A DNA stretch of 64,000 nucleotides. It comes from Romboutsia timonensis. Lineage in GTDB: Bacteria > Bacillota > Clostridia > Peptostreptococcales > Peptostreptococcaceae. The notes below the pieces were generated by a model. It saw nothing but the letters and a program-made list of their open reading frames with translations, was not told where the DNA came from and made no database searches. The stretch covers positions 2,211,383 to 2,275,382 of the forward strand of contig NZ_LT629850.1 of assembly GCF_900106845.1 (NCBI RefSeq), read 5' to 3'. Below are positions 8,828-17,192 of the stretch, piece by piece; the stretch's first letter is position 1; each line of letters begins with the position of its first letter. The position numbers and the translations under genes are program-made.

Positions 8828-9325
8828 TTATCTATTTATCATCCATATAAAATAATTTAAAAATGAAGCATAAAATAGCCATATTAAATATCCTATATTA
8901 AGATACATTGCTTTTTTATCTATCTTAGAAAATTTATACATCATAATCGAAACAACTATTATTAGCAATACTATAGTAACTAAAGCCGTAAATCTTAAGT
9001 CTAGTCCAAAAAATAGTATGCTCCATACAAAGTTTAAAGCAAGTTGTAACCAGTAGTAAAACATCGCATCCTTTACTTTAGATAAATCATATCCTTTTTT
9101 TAAAATTTTATATGCAGATATACCCATAAGCACATATAATATTGTCCAAACTATAGGAAATATAAAGCTTGGTGGTGCAAAGCTTGGCTTTATTAACTGT
9201 GAGTAATATGTAGATGTTGATATACCTGATAATAAACGTGATAAAACGTTACTTAAATAACCTACTATCAAAGGTATTAATATACTTATTATAAAATTTC
9301 TAACCTCTTTAATTGATATAATCAA
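8828..9325 (-). CDS. tspO: TspO/MBR family membrane protein
   Basis: A translocator-protein homologue with five predicted membrane helices, a family that binds tetrapyrroles and affects stress responses. Family hallmarks are present: KPSFAPPSFIFPIVWT, YVLMGISAYKI, QLALNFVWSILFF and the closing YLIWLFYASFLNYFIW. Length 165 is typical. Start is TTG with GGGGGAG upstream. It lies downstream of yqeY but past that gene's terminator, so it is likely a separate unit. Confidence 0.9.
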   Translation of the reverse strand: MIISIKEVRNFIISILIPLIVGYLSNVLSRLLSGISTSTYYSQLIKPSFAPPSFIFPIVWTILYVLMGISAYKILKKGYDLSKVKDAMFYYWLQLALNFVWSILFFGLDLRFTALVTIVLLIIVVSIMMYKFSKIDKKAMYLNIGYLIWLFYASFLNYFIWMINR

Positions 9326-9413
9326 TTCTTTCTCCCCCTCTTTTAAATCTCATTTAGTTAATAAATATGTACAAGACTATGCTATTATTACAACTTTTAT
9401 TTATTATAAGTAA

Positions 9414-9441
9414 AAAAGCCTAGAGATATCTCTAGGCTTTT
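9414..9441 (-). terminator. Terminator of the rpsU-yqeY unit
   Basis: A 28-base perfect palindrome around GCCTAGAGATATCTCTAGGC with flanking A and T tracts, just after the yqeY stop. Confidence 0.85.
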
Positions 9442-9444
9442 AAT

Positions 9445-9888
9445 CTATTGTAAGTTAGCTTTAACTAACTCATTTATTAGTTTACCATCAGCTCTACCTT
9501 TTACTTTAGGTCTTATAACTGACATTATTTTTCCCATATCCTTCATTGAAGTTGCTCCAACTTCAGATATAGTAAGTTTTACTATTTCATTTAGCTCTTC
9601 TTCGCTTAACTGTTGAGGTAGGTACTCTTTTAAAACTTTGATTTCAGCCTCTGTTTCACTTATTAAGTCTTCTCTATTAGCTTTGGCGAATTCATCTAAA
9701 GCATCTCTACGTTGCTTTAATTGCTTAGATATTATATCTATAATTCCTTCGTCATCAAGTTCAACTCTATTGTCAACTTCATATTGCTTTATAGAAGCTC
9801 TTATTAAAGTTACTACAGATTTCCTTACTGTATCCTTGTTCTTCATTGAAGACTTTAAATCTTCTTGTAACTTTTCTTTAAGGGACAT
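9445..9888 (-). CDS. yqeY: GatB/YqeY domain protein
   Basis: A 147-residue YqeY protein, homologous to the tail domain of GatB, the glutamyl-tRNA(Gln) amidotransferase subunit; the free-standing form has no proven role. The motif LKEYLPQQLSEEEL and the C-terminal GKIMSVIRPKVKGRADGKL are family features. The ATG at 9888 is preferred over an in-frame GTG nine bases up, because AAAGAGGTG serves the ATG. It follows rpsU closely, the common rpsU-yqeY pair. Confidence 0.92.
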   Translation of the reverse strand: MSLKEKLQEDLKSSMKNKDTVRKSVVTLIRASIKQYEVDNRVELDDEGIIDIISKQLKQRRDALDEFAKANREDLISETEAEIKVLKEYLPQQLSEEELNEIVKLTISEVGATSMKDMGKIMSVIRPKVKGRADGKLINELVKANLQ

Positions 9889-9914
9889 TCCCTTCACCTC
9901 TTTGTTATATATTA

Positions 9915-10094
9915 CTATTTCTTAGCGTTTTTTCTTCTTGCTGCTTCTGCTTTCTTCTTACGTCTAACGCTTGGCTTATCATAGTGCTCTCTTTTTCTAA
10001 CTTCAGACATGATGCCAGACATAGCACATTGACGCTTGAATCTTCTTAAAGCGCTGTCTAATGTTTCATTTTCTCTTACTCTTACTTCTGACAT
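9915..10094 (-). CDS. rpsU: 30S ribosomal protein S21
   Basis: A 59-residue, very basic protein starting [19 protein letters not shown] and ending in runs of Lys/Arg/Ala, the full-length pattern of S21. S21 sits near the anti-Shine-Dalgarno region of 16S rRNA. The binding site GGAGGGAGGG precedes the ATG. A consensus sigma-A promoter lies about 90 bases upstream (10185-10213). Confidence 0.97.
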   Translation of the reverse strand: MSEVRVRENETLDSALRRFKRQCAMSGIMSEVRKREHYDKPSVRRKKKAEAARRKNAKK

Positions 10095-10184
10095 TTCTTT
10101 TTCCCTCCCTCCGATAGCGCGAATTATGCTTAGGACTGTAACGATTATTCTGCAAAAGATGCATTACAATCTCACACTTTGTTT

Positions 10185-10213
10185 ATTATAAACTAATTTT
10201 ATTTTTTTTTCAA
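10185..10213 (-). promoter_or_regulatory. Sigma-A promoter for rpsU-yqeY
   Basis: Minus strand: TTGAAA (10213-10208), 17-base spacer, TATAAT (10190-10185). Near-perfect match. The transcript would have a leader of about 85 bases before rpsU. Confidence 0.75.
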
Positions 10214-10249
10214 GTATTTTTCACTAAGAAGGTACTATTTTTAACTAGT

Positions 10250-10600
10250 TTATTTTTCCATAGCTTCATATAAAGGTAATTTTTTACCTGCTAGTACATG
10301 ATAATGAATATGTTTAACCTCTTGTCCTCCATCATGTCCACAGTTATTTATGATTCTAAATCCTGTTTTATCAAAACCTTTATCTCTAGCTATCTTATTC
10401 ATAACATTATGAATATGTGCTATTATATCCATTTCATTTTCTGGTACATCAATTATACTTTCATAATGTTTCTTAGGTATAACTAATATATGATATGGTG
10501 CAACTGGATTTATATCATTAAAAGCTAGTACTTTATCATCTTCATAAACTTTGCTAGATGGTATCTCTCCACTTATTATTTTGCAAAATATACAACTCAC
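10250..10600 (-). CDS. HIT family (histidine triad) nucleotide-binding protein
   Basis: A 116-residue HinT-like hydrolase of nucleoside phosphoramidates. It opens (M)SCIFCKIISGEIPSSKVYED and carries the triad HIHYHVL near the C-terminus, with the usual GGQEVKHIH context. Start is GTG at 10600 with AAGGAGGTG seven bases upstream; an open frame upstream of that lacks a binding site and family similarity. It lies between mtaB and rpsU, a frequent Firmicutes arrangement. Confidence 0.93.
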   Translation of the reverse strand: MSCIFCKIISGEIPSSKVYEDDKVLAFNDINPVAPYHILVIPKKHYESIIDVPENEMDIIAHIHNVMNKIARDKGFDKTGFRIINNCGHDGGQEVKHIHYHVLAGKKLPLYEAMEK

Positions 10601-10709
10601 TAAAATACACCTCCTTCTATATAAAATTTTTCTTCGATCTTTTTGCATCGATATATCAGTGCTTTATATATAGATACATTCATCACTTAAAAGTAGTTAT
10701 TTCTACAGA

Positions 10710-12011
10710 TTATACTAAAGTTCCTTCTACATATTCATCTTTTATATCTGTTAACTTAACTTTTAAGATTTCTCCATGTATCTCTCTGTCACTTTTAACT
10801 ATAACTCTTATATAGTTAGGAGTTAATCCTTCGTAAGTATTTTCTGCTATACTTTGTTCAAATAAAACATCTATTTCTTGTCCAATAAACTTACCTGCAA
10901 ATTTATTGAAGTTTTCTTTATTTAAATTTAAAAGTTTTTCACTTCTAAATTGTTTCATTTGTGGATCTATTTGATTTTCCATAGTAGCTGCTGGAGTACC
11001 TTTTCTTGGCGAATACTTAAACACATGCATTTGTGATAATTCTATTTCTTTTAAGAATTCATATGTTTTATTGAATTCATCATTAGTTTCCCCAGGGAAT
11101 CCTACTATTACATCAGTAGTTATTGCTACATTAGGTATATTTTCTCTTAATCTATCTACTATTTCCTTGTATTCTTTTGTAGTATATCTTCTATTCATTC
11201 TCTTTAACGTTTCATCACATCCACTTTGTAGTGATAAATGATAATGAGGACATACCTTTTCCATTTTAGAAACTTCATTTACAAATTCATCTGTAAATAA
11301 TACTGGTTCAACTGAACTTAATCTTATTCTTTCAATTCCATTTATTTCATTTATAGCTTTAATTACAGTTAATAAGTTGATATTTTCATCTCTTACATCT
11401 TTTCCGTAAGATGCAACATGTATACCTGTTAAAACAACTTCTTTGTATCCATTTAAAACTAACTTTTCAACTTCTGACACTATACTTTCTAAATCTCTAC
11501 TTCTTACTTTTCCACCTCTTGCATAAGGTATTATACAATAAGTACAGAATCTATCGCATCCATCTTGAATTTTTATAAATGCTCTAGTTCTTCCATTTGT
11601 TTGACTTATTTCTATTTCTTCAAAAGCTCTAACCTTCATTATGTCATCAACTGTACTTACTTTATTAGTTGCATCAATTTTTTTGATTTCTTCTACTATT
11701 TGTCTTCTCTCATTAGTTCCCATAACTAAGTTTACTTCTTCTATATCAAGTATTTCCTCTGGTGAAACCTGAGAATAACATCCTACAACAGCTATTATAG
11801 CATTAGGATTTTTCTTTTTCATTCTTCTTATATATTGACGTGATTTTCTATCACTCATATGAGTTACTGTACAAGTATTTATTACATAAACATCTGCAAA
11901 ATCTTCACTATCAACTTGAGTGTAACCTTCTTTTTTGAACATCTCAAGCATAGCCTCAGTTTCATATTGGTTTACTTTACATCCTAATGTGTAAAAAGCT
12001 ACCTTTTTCAT
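10710..12011 (-). CDS. mtaB: tRNA t6A37 methylthiotransferase MtaB
   Basis: Radical-SAM enzyme converting t6A to ms2t6A at position 37 of tRNA. The UPF0004 domain begins MKKVAFYTLGCKVNQYETEA with Cys11. The radical-SAM cluster motif CDRFCTYC lies near residue 150, followed by IIPYARGGKVRSR. A C-terminal TRAM-like domain completes the 433 residues. The KVNQYE signature separates MtaB from MiaB. Its ATG touches the TAA of rsmE, whose last codons supply AGGAGG. Confidence 0.95.
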   Translation of the reverse strand: MKKVAFYTLGCKVNQYETEAMLEMFKKEGYTQVDSEDFADVYVINTCTVTHMSDRKSRQYIRRMKKKNPNAIIAVVGCYSQVSPEEILDIEEVNLVMGTNERRQIVEEIKKIDATNKVSTVDDIMKVRAFEEIEISQTNGRTRAFIKIQDGCDRFCTYCIIPYARGGKVRSRDLESIVSEVEKLVLNGYKEVVLTGIHVASYGKDVRDENINLLTVIKAINEINGIERIRLSSVEPVLFTDEFVNEVSKMEKVCPHYHLSLQSGCDETLKRMNRRYTTKEYKEIVDRLRENIPNVAITTDVIVGFPGETNDEFNKTYEFLKEIELSQMHVFKYSPRKGTPAATMENQIDPQMKQFRSEKLLNLNKENFNKFAGKFIGQEIDVLFEQSIAENTYEGLTPNYIRVIVKSDREIHGEILKVKLTDIKDEYVEGTLV

Positions 12012-12764
12012 TTATTCGTCGCCTCCTAAGTCGCTTAATTCATATAATACTATAGATGAAGCTACAAGTGATGCCGTTTCAGTTCTTAAAATTCTAGGTC
12101 CTAAAGATACTGATTTTCCACCAATTTCTTCTATAGCTTCTATTTCACTTTCTTCAAATCCACCTTCTGGACCAACAAAGATACCCATAGTATTTATATT
12201 TACACCTTTTATCGCTTGTTTAATCGATTTTGTTCTCTCATTTTCATAAGGTGCTATATTTAAATCATTATTTTTCATATCTTCCAAAGCATCTTTAAAA
12301 CTTAAAATACCTCTTAACTTAGGTATTTTTCCTCTTTTACTTTGTTTTGCAGCCTCGTATATTATACGTTCCCATCTTTCAAGCTTTTTATCTTCTTTTT
12401 TGTCATCTACTTTTGATACACTTCTTTTAGTTTGTACCAATACTATTTCATGTACTCCAACTTCTGTAAGTTTTTGAAGTATCATTTCCATTTTAGGACC
12501 TTTAGGAAGACCTTGATATACTTTTATTTTTAGATCTGATTCTCTTTTTATATCAACCTTTTCTAATATATTTAAGCTTACAAAAGACTTATCTATATCA
12601 GTTATCTCACATATATACTCGTTATTATCATTATCACAAATTTCTAACTCTTCTCCAATTTTGCATCTAAGTACCTTAGAAATATGCTTTACATCTTCAC
12701 CTTCAATGATACAAGTATTAGTTTCTAAATTAATATTTTGTTTTTGTACGAAAAATCTATCCAT
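12012..12764 (-). CDS. rsmE: 16S rRNA m3U1498 methyltransferase RsmE
   Basis: SPOUT-class methyltransferase of 250 residues acting on 16S rRNA. Family motifs seen: KGPKMEMILQKLTEVGV, GPEGGFEESEIEAIE and the knot-region LGPRILRTETA. It follows prmA by 8 bases and runs directly into mtaB, forming a prmA-rsmE-mtaB translation-modification unit. Confidence 0.95.
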   Translation of the reverse strand: MDRFFVQKQNINLETNTCIIEGEDVKHISKVLRCKIGEELEICDNDNNEYICEITDIDKSFVSLNILEKVDIKRESDLKIKVYQGLPKGPKMEMILQKLTEVGVHEIVLVQTKRSVSKVDDKKEDKKLERWERIIYEAAKQSKRGKIPKLRGILSFKDALEDMKNNDLNIAPYENERTKSIKQAIKGVNINTMGIFVGPEGGFEESEIEAIEEIGGKSVSLGPRILRTETASLVASSIVLYELSDLGGDE

Positions 12765-12772
12765 AAAATCAC

Positions 12773-13711
12773 CTACTTAATTTTAGAAACTATAGCATTC
12801 CATTCACCTAAAGATTGTACTTCTATAATCTCAAGTCCATTTTCTTCTAAAGATGCTTTAACTTCATCAACTTTAGCATGTATTATTCCTGACGATATAA
12901 ATACTGCATCATCTTTCATAAAGTTTTTAATATCTTTAGCTAATATTTTTATTATATCTGCTATTATATTAGCTACAACTATATCAGCTTTATCACTTAC
13001 AACTTCCATAAGGTTTCCGTGTAATGCTTTAACCTTATCTTCTACTTTATTTAATTCTATATTTTCTTTAGATACTTTAACAGCTACCTCATCTAAATCT
13101 ACTGCTAATACATCATTAGCACCAAGTTTTGCTGCTGCTATAGCAAGTATACCACTACCACAACCTATATCAAATACTTTAGAATCTTGTTTAACATACT
13201 TTTCTAATTGTTGTATACACATACTAGTTGTTTCATGTGTACCTGTACCAAATGCCATACCTGGGTCTAATTCTATTATTAAGTCTCCTTCTTTAGCTTC
13301 ATATTCTTCCCAAGTTGGTTTAACTACAACTTTTTCACCTACTTTTGTTGGCTTGTAGTAGTTTTTCCATTCATTTGCCCAGTCTTCTTCATCAACTTGA
13401 GATATTTCTACTATAGCGTCTCCTACGTCTATACCAAATTCTTTTAATCCATCTATTTTCTCTTTTATTAAATTTATATCTTCTGTTACATCTCTTTCTT
13501 CTGTTATGTAAGTTTTTATTATAACTCCATCATATCCACTGTTAAATATTTCTTCTTCTACAAAATCCCAATCATATTCATTTTTCTTTTGGAATTTAAA
13601 ATCTTTAGGATCTTCTATTGATACTCCGCCTACATTTTGTTCATATAATATATTTGTTACAGCTTCTACAGCTTCTGTTGTCGTTTTTATTGTTATTTCT
13701 GTCCACTTCAT
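12773..13711 (-). CDS. prmA: Ribosomal protein L11 methyltransferase PrmA
   Basis: SAM-dependent methyltransferase that trimethylates L11. The N-terminal 120 residues are the substrate-recognition domain. The Rossmann domain shows LDPGMAFGTGTHETT, the SAM loop DIGCGSGILAIAA and NIIADII. Length 312 is normal. In relatives prmA follows dnaJ directly; here the rubrerythrin/DUF1540 genes and an orphan gene lie between. Confidence 0.95.
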   Translation of the reverse strand: MKWTEITIKTTTEAVEAVTNILYEQNVGGVSIEDPKDFKFQKKNEYDWDFVEEEIFNSGYDGVIIKTYITEERDVTEDINLIKEKIDGLKEFGIDVGDAIVEISQVDEEDWANEWKNYYKPTKVGEKVVVKPTWEEYEAKEGDLIIELDPGMAFGTGTHETTSMCIQQLEKYVKQDSKVFDIGCGSGILAIAAAKLGANDVLAVDLDEVAVKVSKENIELNKVEDKVKALHGNLMEVVSDKADIVVANIIADIIKILAKDIKNFMKDDAVFISSGIIHAKVDEVKASLEENGLEIIEVQSLGEWNAIVSKIK

Positions 13712-13896
13712 TTACTGATACCTTCCTTTATTATAATTTCGTATTTTAAGTAAATTTTATTATATCATATTTATTATTATCTTTAGTAATATTCTTTTAT
13801 ACTTTTACTATCATTATTTTATAATAATAAAAATTTAGCTCTTTTAAGTTATATATTTTTTAATATATTCATAATTTTTATTATGTTAAAGTTATT

Positions 13897-13951
13897 ATTA
13901 AATATAAAATTAAGAGGGAACTAATTGTTCCCTCTTAATTTTATATTTAAT
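13897..13951 (-). terminator. Strong terminator of the DUF1540 gene
   Basis: A perfect 25-bp stem (13897-13921 with 13927-13951) around the GC-containing AAGAGGGAAC / GTTCCCTCTT core and a 5-base loop. It abuts the stop codon of the gene at 13954. Confidence 0.85.
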
Positions 13952-13953
13952 AT

Positions 13954-14271
13954 TTATTTTATCTTAAATGTAGAACATATTGCTTCTGTATATATTTTTG
14001 CATCATTACCACTTACTTGTATAGTTTCTGCTGTACATAATTTATTATCATTGTAAGTACATTTTTCAGCAGTACATACTATACAATCACAAGGTCCATC
14101 TGCATTAGTATTATTAGTTAAAGTTGAGTAATGTTTTTTATCAAGAAAAGATCCACAACAAGTTTCACAAGCTTCAGTTGCTCCTTGTCCTCCTACATTT
14201 ATACGATTTGCATAGCAAACACCATTACTATTGTGAGAACAATTATTAGCATTACAATTTATTTTATTCAT
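13954..14271 (-). CDS. Protein with two DUF1540 cysteine domains
   Basis: A 105-residue, Cys-rich protein built from two copies of the DUF1540 module (about residues 5-42 and 62-102). Each has the pattern C-x4-C-x(2-5)-N-x(2-3)-C-x-A-x2-I-V followed by a late C-x-(T/S)-F. The spacing suggests a small metal-binding fold; the metal and role are unknown. It lies 25 bases after the reverse rubrerythrin and shares its transcript, which hints at a redox or metal function (inference). Confidence 0.82.
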   Translation of the reverse strand: MNKINCNANNCSHNSNGVCYANRINVGGQGATEACETCCGSFLDKKHYSTLTNNTNADGPCDCIVCTAEKCTYNDNKLCTAETIQVSGNDAKIYTEAICSTFKIK

Positions 14272-14296
14272 ATAAATACCTCCTATATTTTTATAT

Positions 14297-14842
14297 TTAT
14301 TTAGTAAAATATCTATCTAGTAAACCTTTAAAAGCTCTACCATGTCTAGCTTCATCTTTACACATTTCATGAACAGTATCATGTATTGCATCTAAATTAT
14401 GTTTTTTAGCTAGTCCTGCTAATTCTTTTTTACCTGAGCAAGCACCAAACTCAGCTTCAACTCTAGCTGATAAGTTTGATTTAGTATCATGCATAACAAC
14501 CTCACCTAACATTTCTGCAAATTTTGCAGCATGTTCTGCTTCTTCATATGCTATTCTTGTATAAGCTTCTGCGACTTCTGGATATCCTTCTCTGTCAGCT
14601 TGGCGAGCCATAGCTAAATACATACCAACTTCAGTACATTCTCCTACAAAGTTTGCTCTTAAGCCTTCTATTATATCTTTATCTATATCTCTTGCTACTC
14701 CAATTCTATGTTCATCTGCCCATTGCATTTCACCTTGAACTTCTTCAAACTTATCTGCTCCTACTTTACAAATTGGACAGACTTCTGGTGGTGCATCACC
14801 TTCATGTATATATCCACAAACTGTACATATGTATTTTTTCAT
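14297..14842 (-). CDS. rbr: Reverse rubrerythrin (NADH peroxidase-type)
   Basis: Non-haem di-iron protein of 181 residues that reduces hydrogen peroxide in anaerobes. The rubredoxin-like Fe(SCys)4 domain is at the N-terminus (Cys 6, 9, 22, 25), the reverse of classical rubrerythrin. A four-helix ferritin-like domain follows with ligand motifs such as [14 protein letters not shown] and [10 protein letters not shown] possible PerR-like box lies upstream. ATG has GAGGTG upstream. Confidence 0.93.
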   Translation of the reverse strand: MKKYICTVCGYIHEGDAPPEVCPICKVGADKFEEVQGEMQWADEHRIGVARDIDKDIIEGLRANFVGECTEVGMYLAMARQADREGYPEVAEAYTRIAYEEAEHAAKFAEMLGEVVMHDTKSNLSARVEAEFGACSGKKELAGLAKKHNLDAIHDTVHEMCKDEARHGRAFKGLLDRYFTK

Positions 14843-14878
14843 AAAATCACCTCAAATAATATGTTTATTTATACATAG

Positions 14879-14893
14879 TTATTATTAGTATAA
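14879..14893. promoter_or_regulatory. Possible PerR box upstream of reverse rubrerythrin
   Basis: Minus strand TTATACTAATAATAA matches the Bacillus PerR consensus TTATAATNATTATAA at all but two positions and lies about 37 bases before the rbr ATG, overlapping a TATACT that could be the -10 element. AT-rich context makes chance matches likely. Confidence 0.35.
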
Positions 14894-15082
14894 ATAAAAT
14901 TTCTATTCACAGTTTTTATTAAAGTAGTTTATATCTATATAATATTTATTTCTATTCATATTACATTTAATGATTAAAATACTACTAAGATTTTCATATT
15001 AAACTAAATATTTATTACATTTATCGAATAATTTATACTATTATTATTAGTAAGTACAATAAAGCATAAGGGGGAAATTATT

Positions 15083-15628
15083 ATGTCTAGAGTTGAATCA
15101 TTAAAATTATTTGGTGATATTAGTAAAATATCTGATAAATATAAATCTTGGCATCTTAAGGATGATGAGAATGAAATAAAGGATAATAGAAAATTAAAAA
15201 CACTATTAAACTACCATAATTCTAGGTTTGATCATATAAAAGAAAAATATGATTTTTTATCTTATCAAACTAAAAATGAACTAAAAAATAAAAGTAAAGA
15301 TGAGTTACATAAAATATTAAATGAGTTTAATAATTTTTCTTATAAGAAGTTTTCATCTCTAAAAAATAGTAATATTGAGTCTACTACAGTTAAAGCTGTT
15401 ATGTTTGCAACAATAGATGAGCTATCTCTTATAAATGAATCTATAAGAAAAAAAGACTATTTAGAAAATAAGAATTTATATTTTAATATATATGAAAATG
15501 TAGCTTTAAATGCATTTATAACATTTTTATCATTAAGAGATATGAATATAATAAAACAAGAAGATTTAAACGATTTATCACAGGCTATATTTACCCAAAT
15601 TCAATCCATAGCTATTTCTTCTATATAA
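15083..15628 (+). CDS. Protein of unknown function, 181 residues
   Basis: Not recognised. A soluble-looking, helical, Lys/Asn/Ser-rich protein beginning MSRVESLKLFGDISKISDKY. A charged coiled-coil-like middle (residues 45-90) precedes a more hydrophobic C-terminal third (VALNAFITFLSLRDM). It has no signal peptide or metal motif. AAGGGGGAAA precedes the ATG. It is divergent from reverse rubrerythrin and convergent with dnaJ. Its stop codon lies at the very edge of the dispersed element at 15626, and it interrupts the usual dnaJ-prmA order, so it looks accessory. Confidence 0.7.
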   Translation: MSRVESLKLFGDISKISDKYKSWHLKDDENEIKDNRKLKTLLNYHNSRFDHIKEKYDFLSYQTKNELKNKSKDELHKILNEFNNFSYKKFSSLKNSNIESTTVKAVMFATIDELSLINESIRKKDYLENKNLYFNIYENVALNAFITFLSLRDMNIIKQEDLNDLSQAIFTQIQSIAISSI

Positions 15629-15770
15629 AAAATTCGCTTCGCTCATGTCGCCAACGACTTCGTCCGTTGCTCAAAATCTTTTTTACGCTCAAAACCAGTT
15701 GATTGATATTACTTACATTCAGAAGTTATCCACATTTTTAAAATATTATAATATCCTTAAGCGTAAAAAA
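15626..15770. repeat. Dispersed intergenic element, copy A
   Basis: About 145 bp nearly identical to 61024-61169. From the left: a stem-loop region (TTCGCTTCGCTC, then CAACGACTTCGTCCGTTG), then a 14-bp inverted repeat whose arms are TTTTTTACGCTCAA (15679-15692) and TTAAGCGTAAAAAA (15757-15770, one mismatch). Between the arms is an exact TTATCCACA (15726-15734). Its right end merges into the dnaJ terminator. No open reading frame, so it would be a non-autonomous or structural element. Confidence 0.85.
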
Positions 15771-15797
15771 GTTCTAGGATAATCTCCTAGAACTTTT
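15766..15797 (-). terminator. Terminator of dnaJ
   Basis: Stem AAGTTCTAGGA / TCCTAGAACTT (11 bp, extended by A-T pairs), loop TAATC, immediately after the dnaJ stop on the minus strand. It abuts repeat copy A. Confidence 0.8.
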
Positions 15798-15799
15798 CT

Positions 15800-16954
15800 T
15801 TACTTTTTCTTAAATAGATTTTCTATCTTTTTTCCAAAAGAGCTCTTTTTTTCATGAACTTCTTCACCACATTCTGCAGCAAATTGTCTTAAAAGGTCTT
15901 TTTGCTTTTCATTTAGTTTCTTAGGAGTATCAACTATAACTTTTACATATTGATCTCCTCTAGAGTTTCCTCTAAGTTTTGGAATTCCTTTTTCTCTTAA
16001 TCTAAATACAGTTCCTGTTTGAGTTCCTTCTGGAATAGTATATTTAACCTTACCATCTAAAGTTGGAACTTCTATTTCATCACCTAGTGCAGCTTGACTA
16101 AATGTTATAGGCATTTCAAAGTATATGTCAAATCCATCTCTAGTAAATAATGAATGAGGTTTTACATTTACAACTATATATAAATCTCCTCTTGGACCAC
16201 CCTTACTTCCAACTTCACCTTGTCCTCCTAGTTTGATCATTTGACCATCATCAATACCTGCTGGTATATCTACTTCTATAGTTTTTACCTTTCTAACGCT
16301 TCCTTTACCTGAACACTTAGGACATGGGGTTTCTAAAACTTCTCCATCTCCACCACAAGTTGAACAAGTTCTTGAACTTGCTATATTACCAAATGGAGTT
16401 CTTTGTACTGTTCTAACTTCCCCTTGACCATGACATGTAGGACAAGTTTTTTTAGATGTTCCAGGTTTTGCTCCACTACCATGACATTCACTACATTCTT
16501 CACTTCTATTTACTTTTATAGATGCTTTTTTACCAAATGCTGCTTCTTCAAAACTTATATTTACAGTTTGTCTTATATCCTCTCCACGTTCTGGACCTCT
16601 TCTTCTAGGTCTTGAGCCACCGCCAAAACCTCCTCCAAATATATCACCGAATATATCTCCAAACATATCTTCAAATCCGCCACCGCTAAAACCTTGGCCT
16701 CCGAATCCACCAAAGCCTCCTTGGCCATTTACACCTTCATGTCCAAATTGGTCATAGTTTTGTCTTTTAGTTGCATCAGATAGCACTTCATATGCTTCAT
16801 TTACTTCTTTGAATTTTTCTTCTGCTTCTTTATTATCTGGATTTCTATCTGGATGGTATTTCATAGCTAGCTTTCTATATGCCTTTTTTATCGCTTGTTC
16901 ATCAGCATTTTTGTCTACACCTAATACCTCATAATAATCTCTTTTAGTACTCAA
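15800..16954 (-). CDS. dnaJ: Chaperone DnaJ
   Basis: Hsp40 co-chaperone of DnaK. J domain with HPD ([10 protein letters not shown]) in the first 70 residues, a Gly/Phe-rich linker, four CxxCxGxG zinc repeats ([32 protein letters not shown]) and a C-terminal substrate domain; 384 residues. The start is TTG at 16954 with AAGGTGGTG upstream. The frame stays open to 17104, but that extension crosses the intergenic repeat and hairpin and is not coding. It is last in the hrcA-grpE-dnaK-dnaJ order, with a terminator-like hairpin between dnaK and dnaJ. Confidence 0.96.
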   Translation of the reverse strand: MSTKRDYYEVLGVDKNADEQAIKKAYRKLAMKYHPDRNPDNKEAEEKFKEVNEAYEVLSDATKRQNYDQFGHEGVNGQGGFGGFGGQGFSGGGFEDMFGDIFGDIFGGGFGGGSRPRRRGPERGEDIRQTVNISFEEAAFGKKASIKVNRSEECSECHGSGAKPGTSKKTCPTCHGQGEVRTVQRTPFGNIASSRTCSTCGGDGEVLETPCPKCSGKGSVRKVKTIEVDIPAGIDDGQMIKLGGQGEVGSKGGPRGDLYIVVNVKPHSLFTRDGFDIYFEMPITFSQAALGDEIEVPTLDGKVKYTIPEGTQTGTVFRLREKGIPKLRGNSRGDQYVKVIVDTPKKLNEKQKDLLRQFAAECGEEVHEKKSSFGKKIENLFKKK

Positions 16955-16978
16955 TTTTGTCACCACCTTAAATTTACA

Positions 16979-17050
16979 AAAACTCGCTTCGCTCATATCG
17001 CCAACGATATATCCTTGTTCCCACCACGGATATATCCGTTGCTTAAACAA
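16979..17050. repeat. Diverged relative of the dispersed element's left half
   Basis: Shares CTCGCTTCGCTCAT, CGCCAACGA and TCCGTTGCT with the left part of copies A and B. The short arm between them is replaced by a longer one: CAACGATATATCC ... GGATATATCCGTTG, an almost perfect hairpin with a 13-base loop. It lies in the dnaK-dnaJ gap and lacks the DnaA-box part. Confidence 0.65.
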
Positions 17051-17086
17051 AAACATAGCTTGTAGAATATCAATACTACAAGCTAT
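17046..17086 (-). terminator. Hairpin after dnaK, probable (partial) terminator
   Basis: Stem ATAGCTTGTAG / CTACAAGCTAT (11 bp, 10-base loop) followed on the minus strand by GTTTTTGTTT. It would reduce read-through into dnaJ. Two more inverted repeats lie between it and dnaK: TAAGCATT / AATGCTTA (17098-17134) and GAAAAGA / TCTTTTC (17136-17152). Confidence 0.6.
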
Positions 17087-17192
17087 TATCATTATTTTAA
17101 GCATTCAATTTCATTATTAATGATACAATGCTTATGAAAAGATACTCTTTTCTTATATATTAATTATATACAAATATGTCTATATTTGTAGC

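Noticed and set aside
12738..13358. Long plus-strand open frame opposite prmA
   Set aside because: It is antisense to a clear prmA, lacks a ribosome binding site and has low-complexity Ser/Thr/Ile composition typical of a shadow frame.
15020..15060. Second PerR box before the orphan gene at 15083
   Set aside because: TTATACTATTATTATTAGTAA matches only the first half of the consensus; expected by chance in such AT-rich sequence.
15726..15734. Chromosomal replication origin because of the DnaA box
   Set aside because: Only one box per repeat copy, no box cluster, no AT unwinding region with dnaA, dnaN or gyr genes nearby.
16955..17104. N-terminal extension of dnaJ
   Set aside because: The frame is open but has no binding site, crosses a hairpin and the intergenic repeat, and the J domain start with AAGGTGGTG is at 16954.
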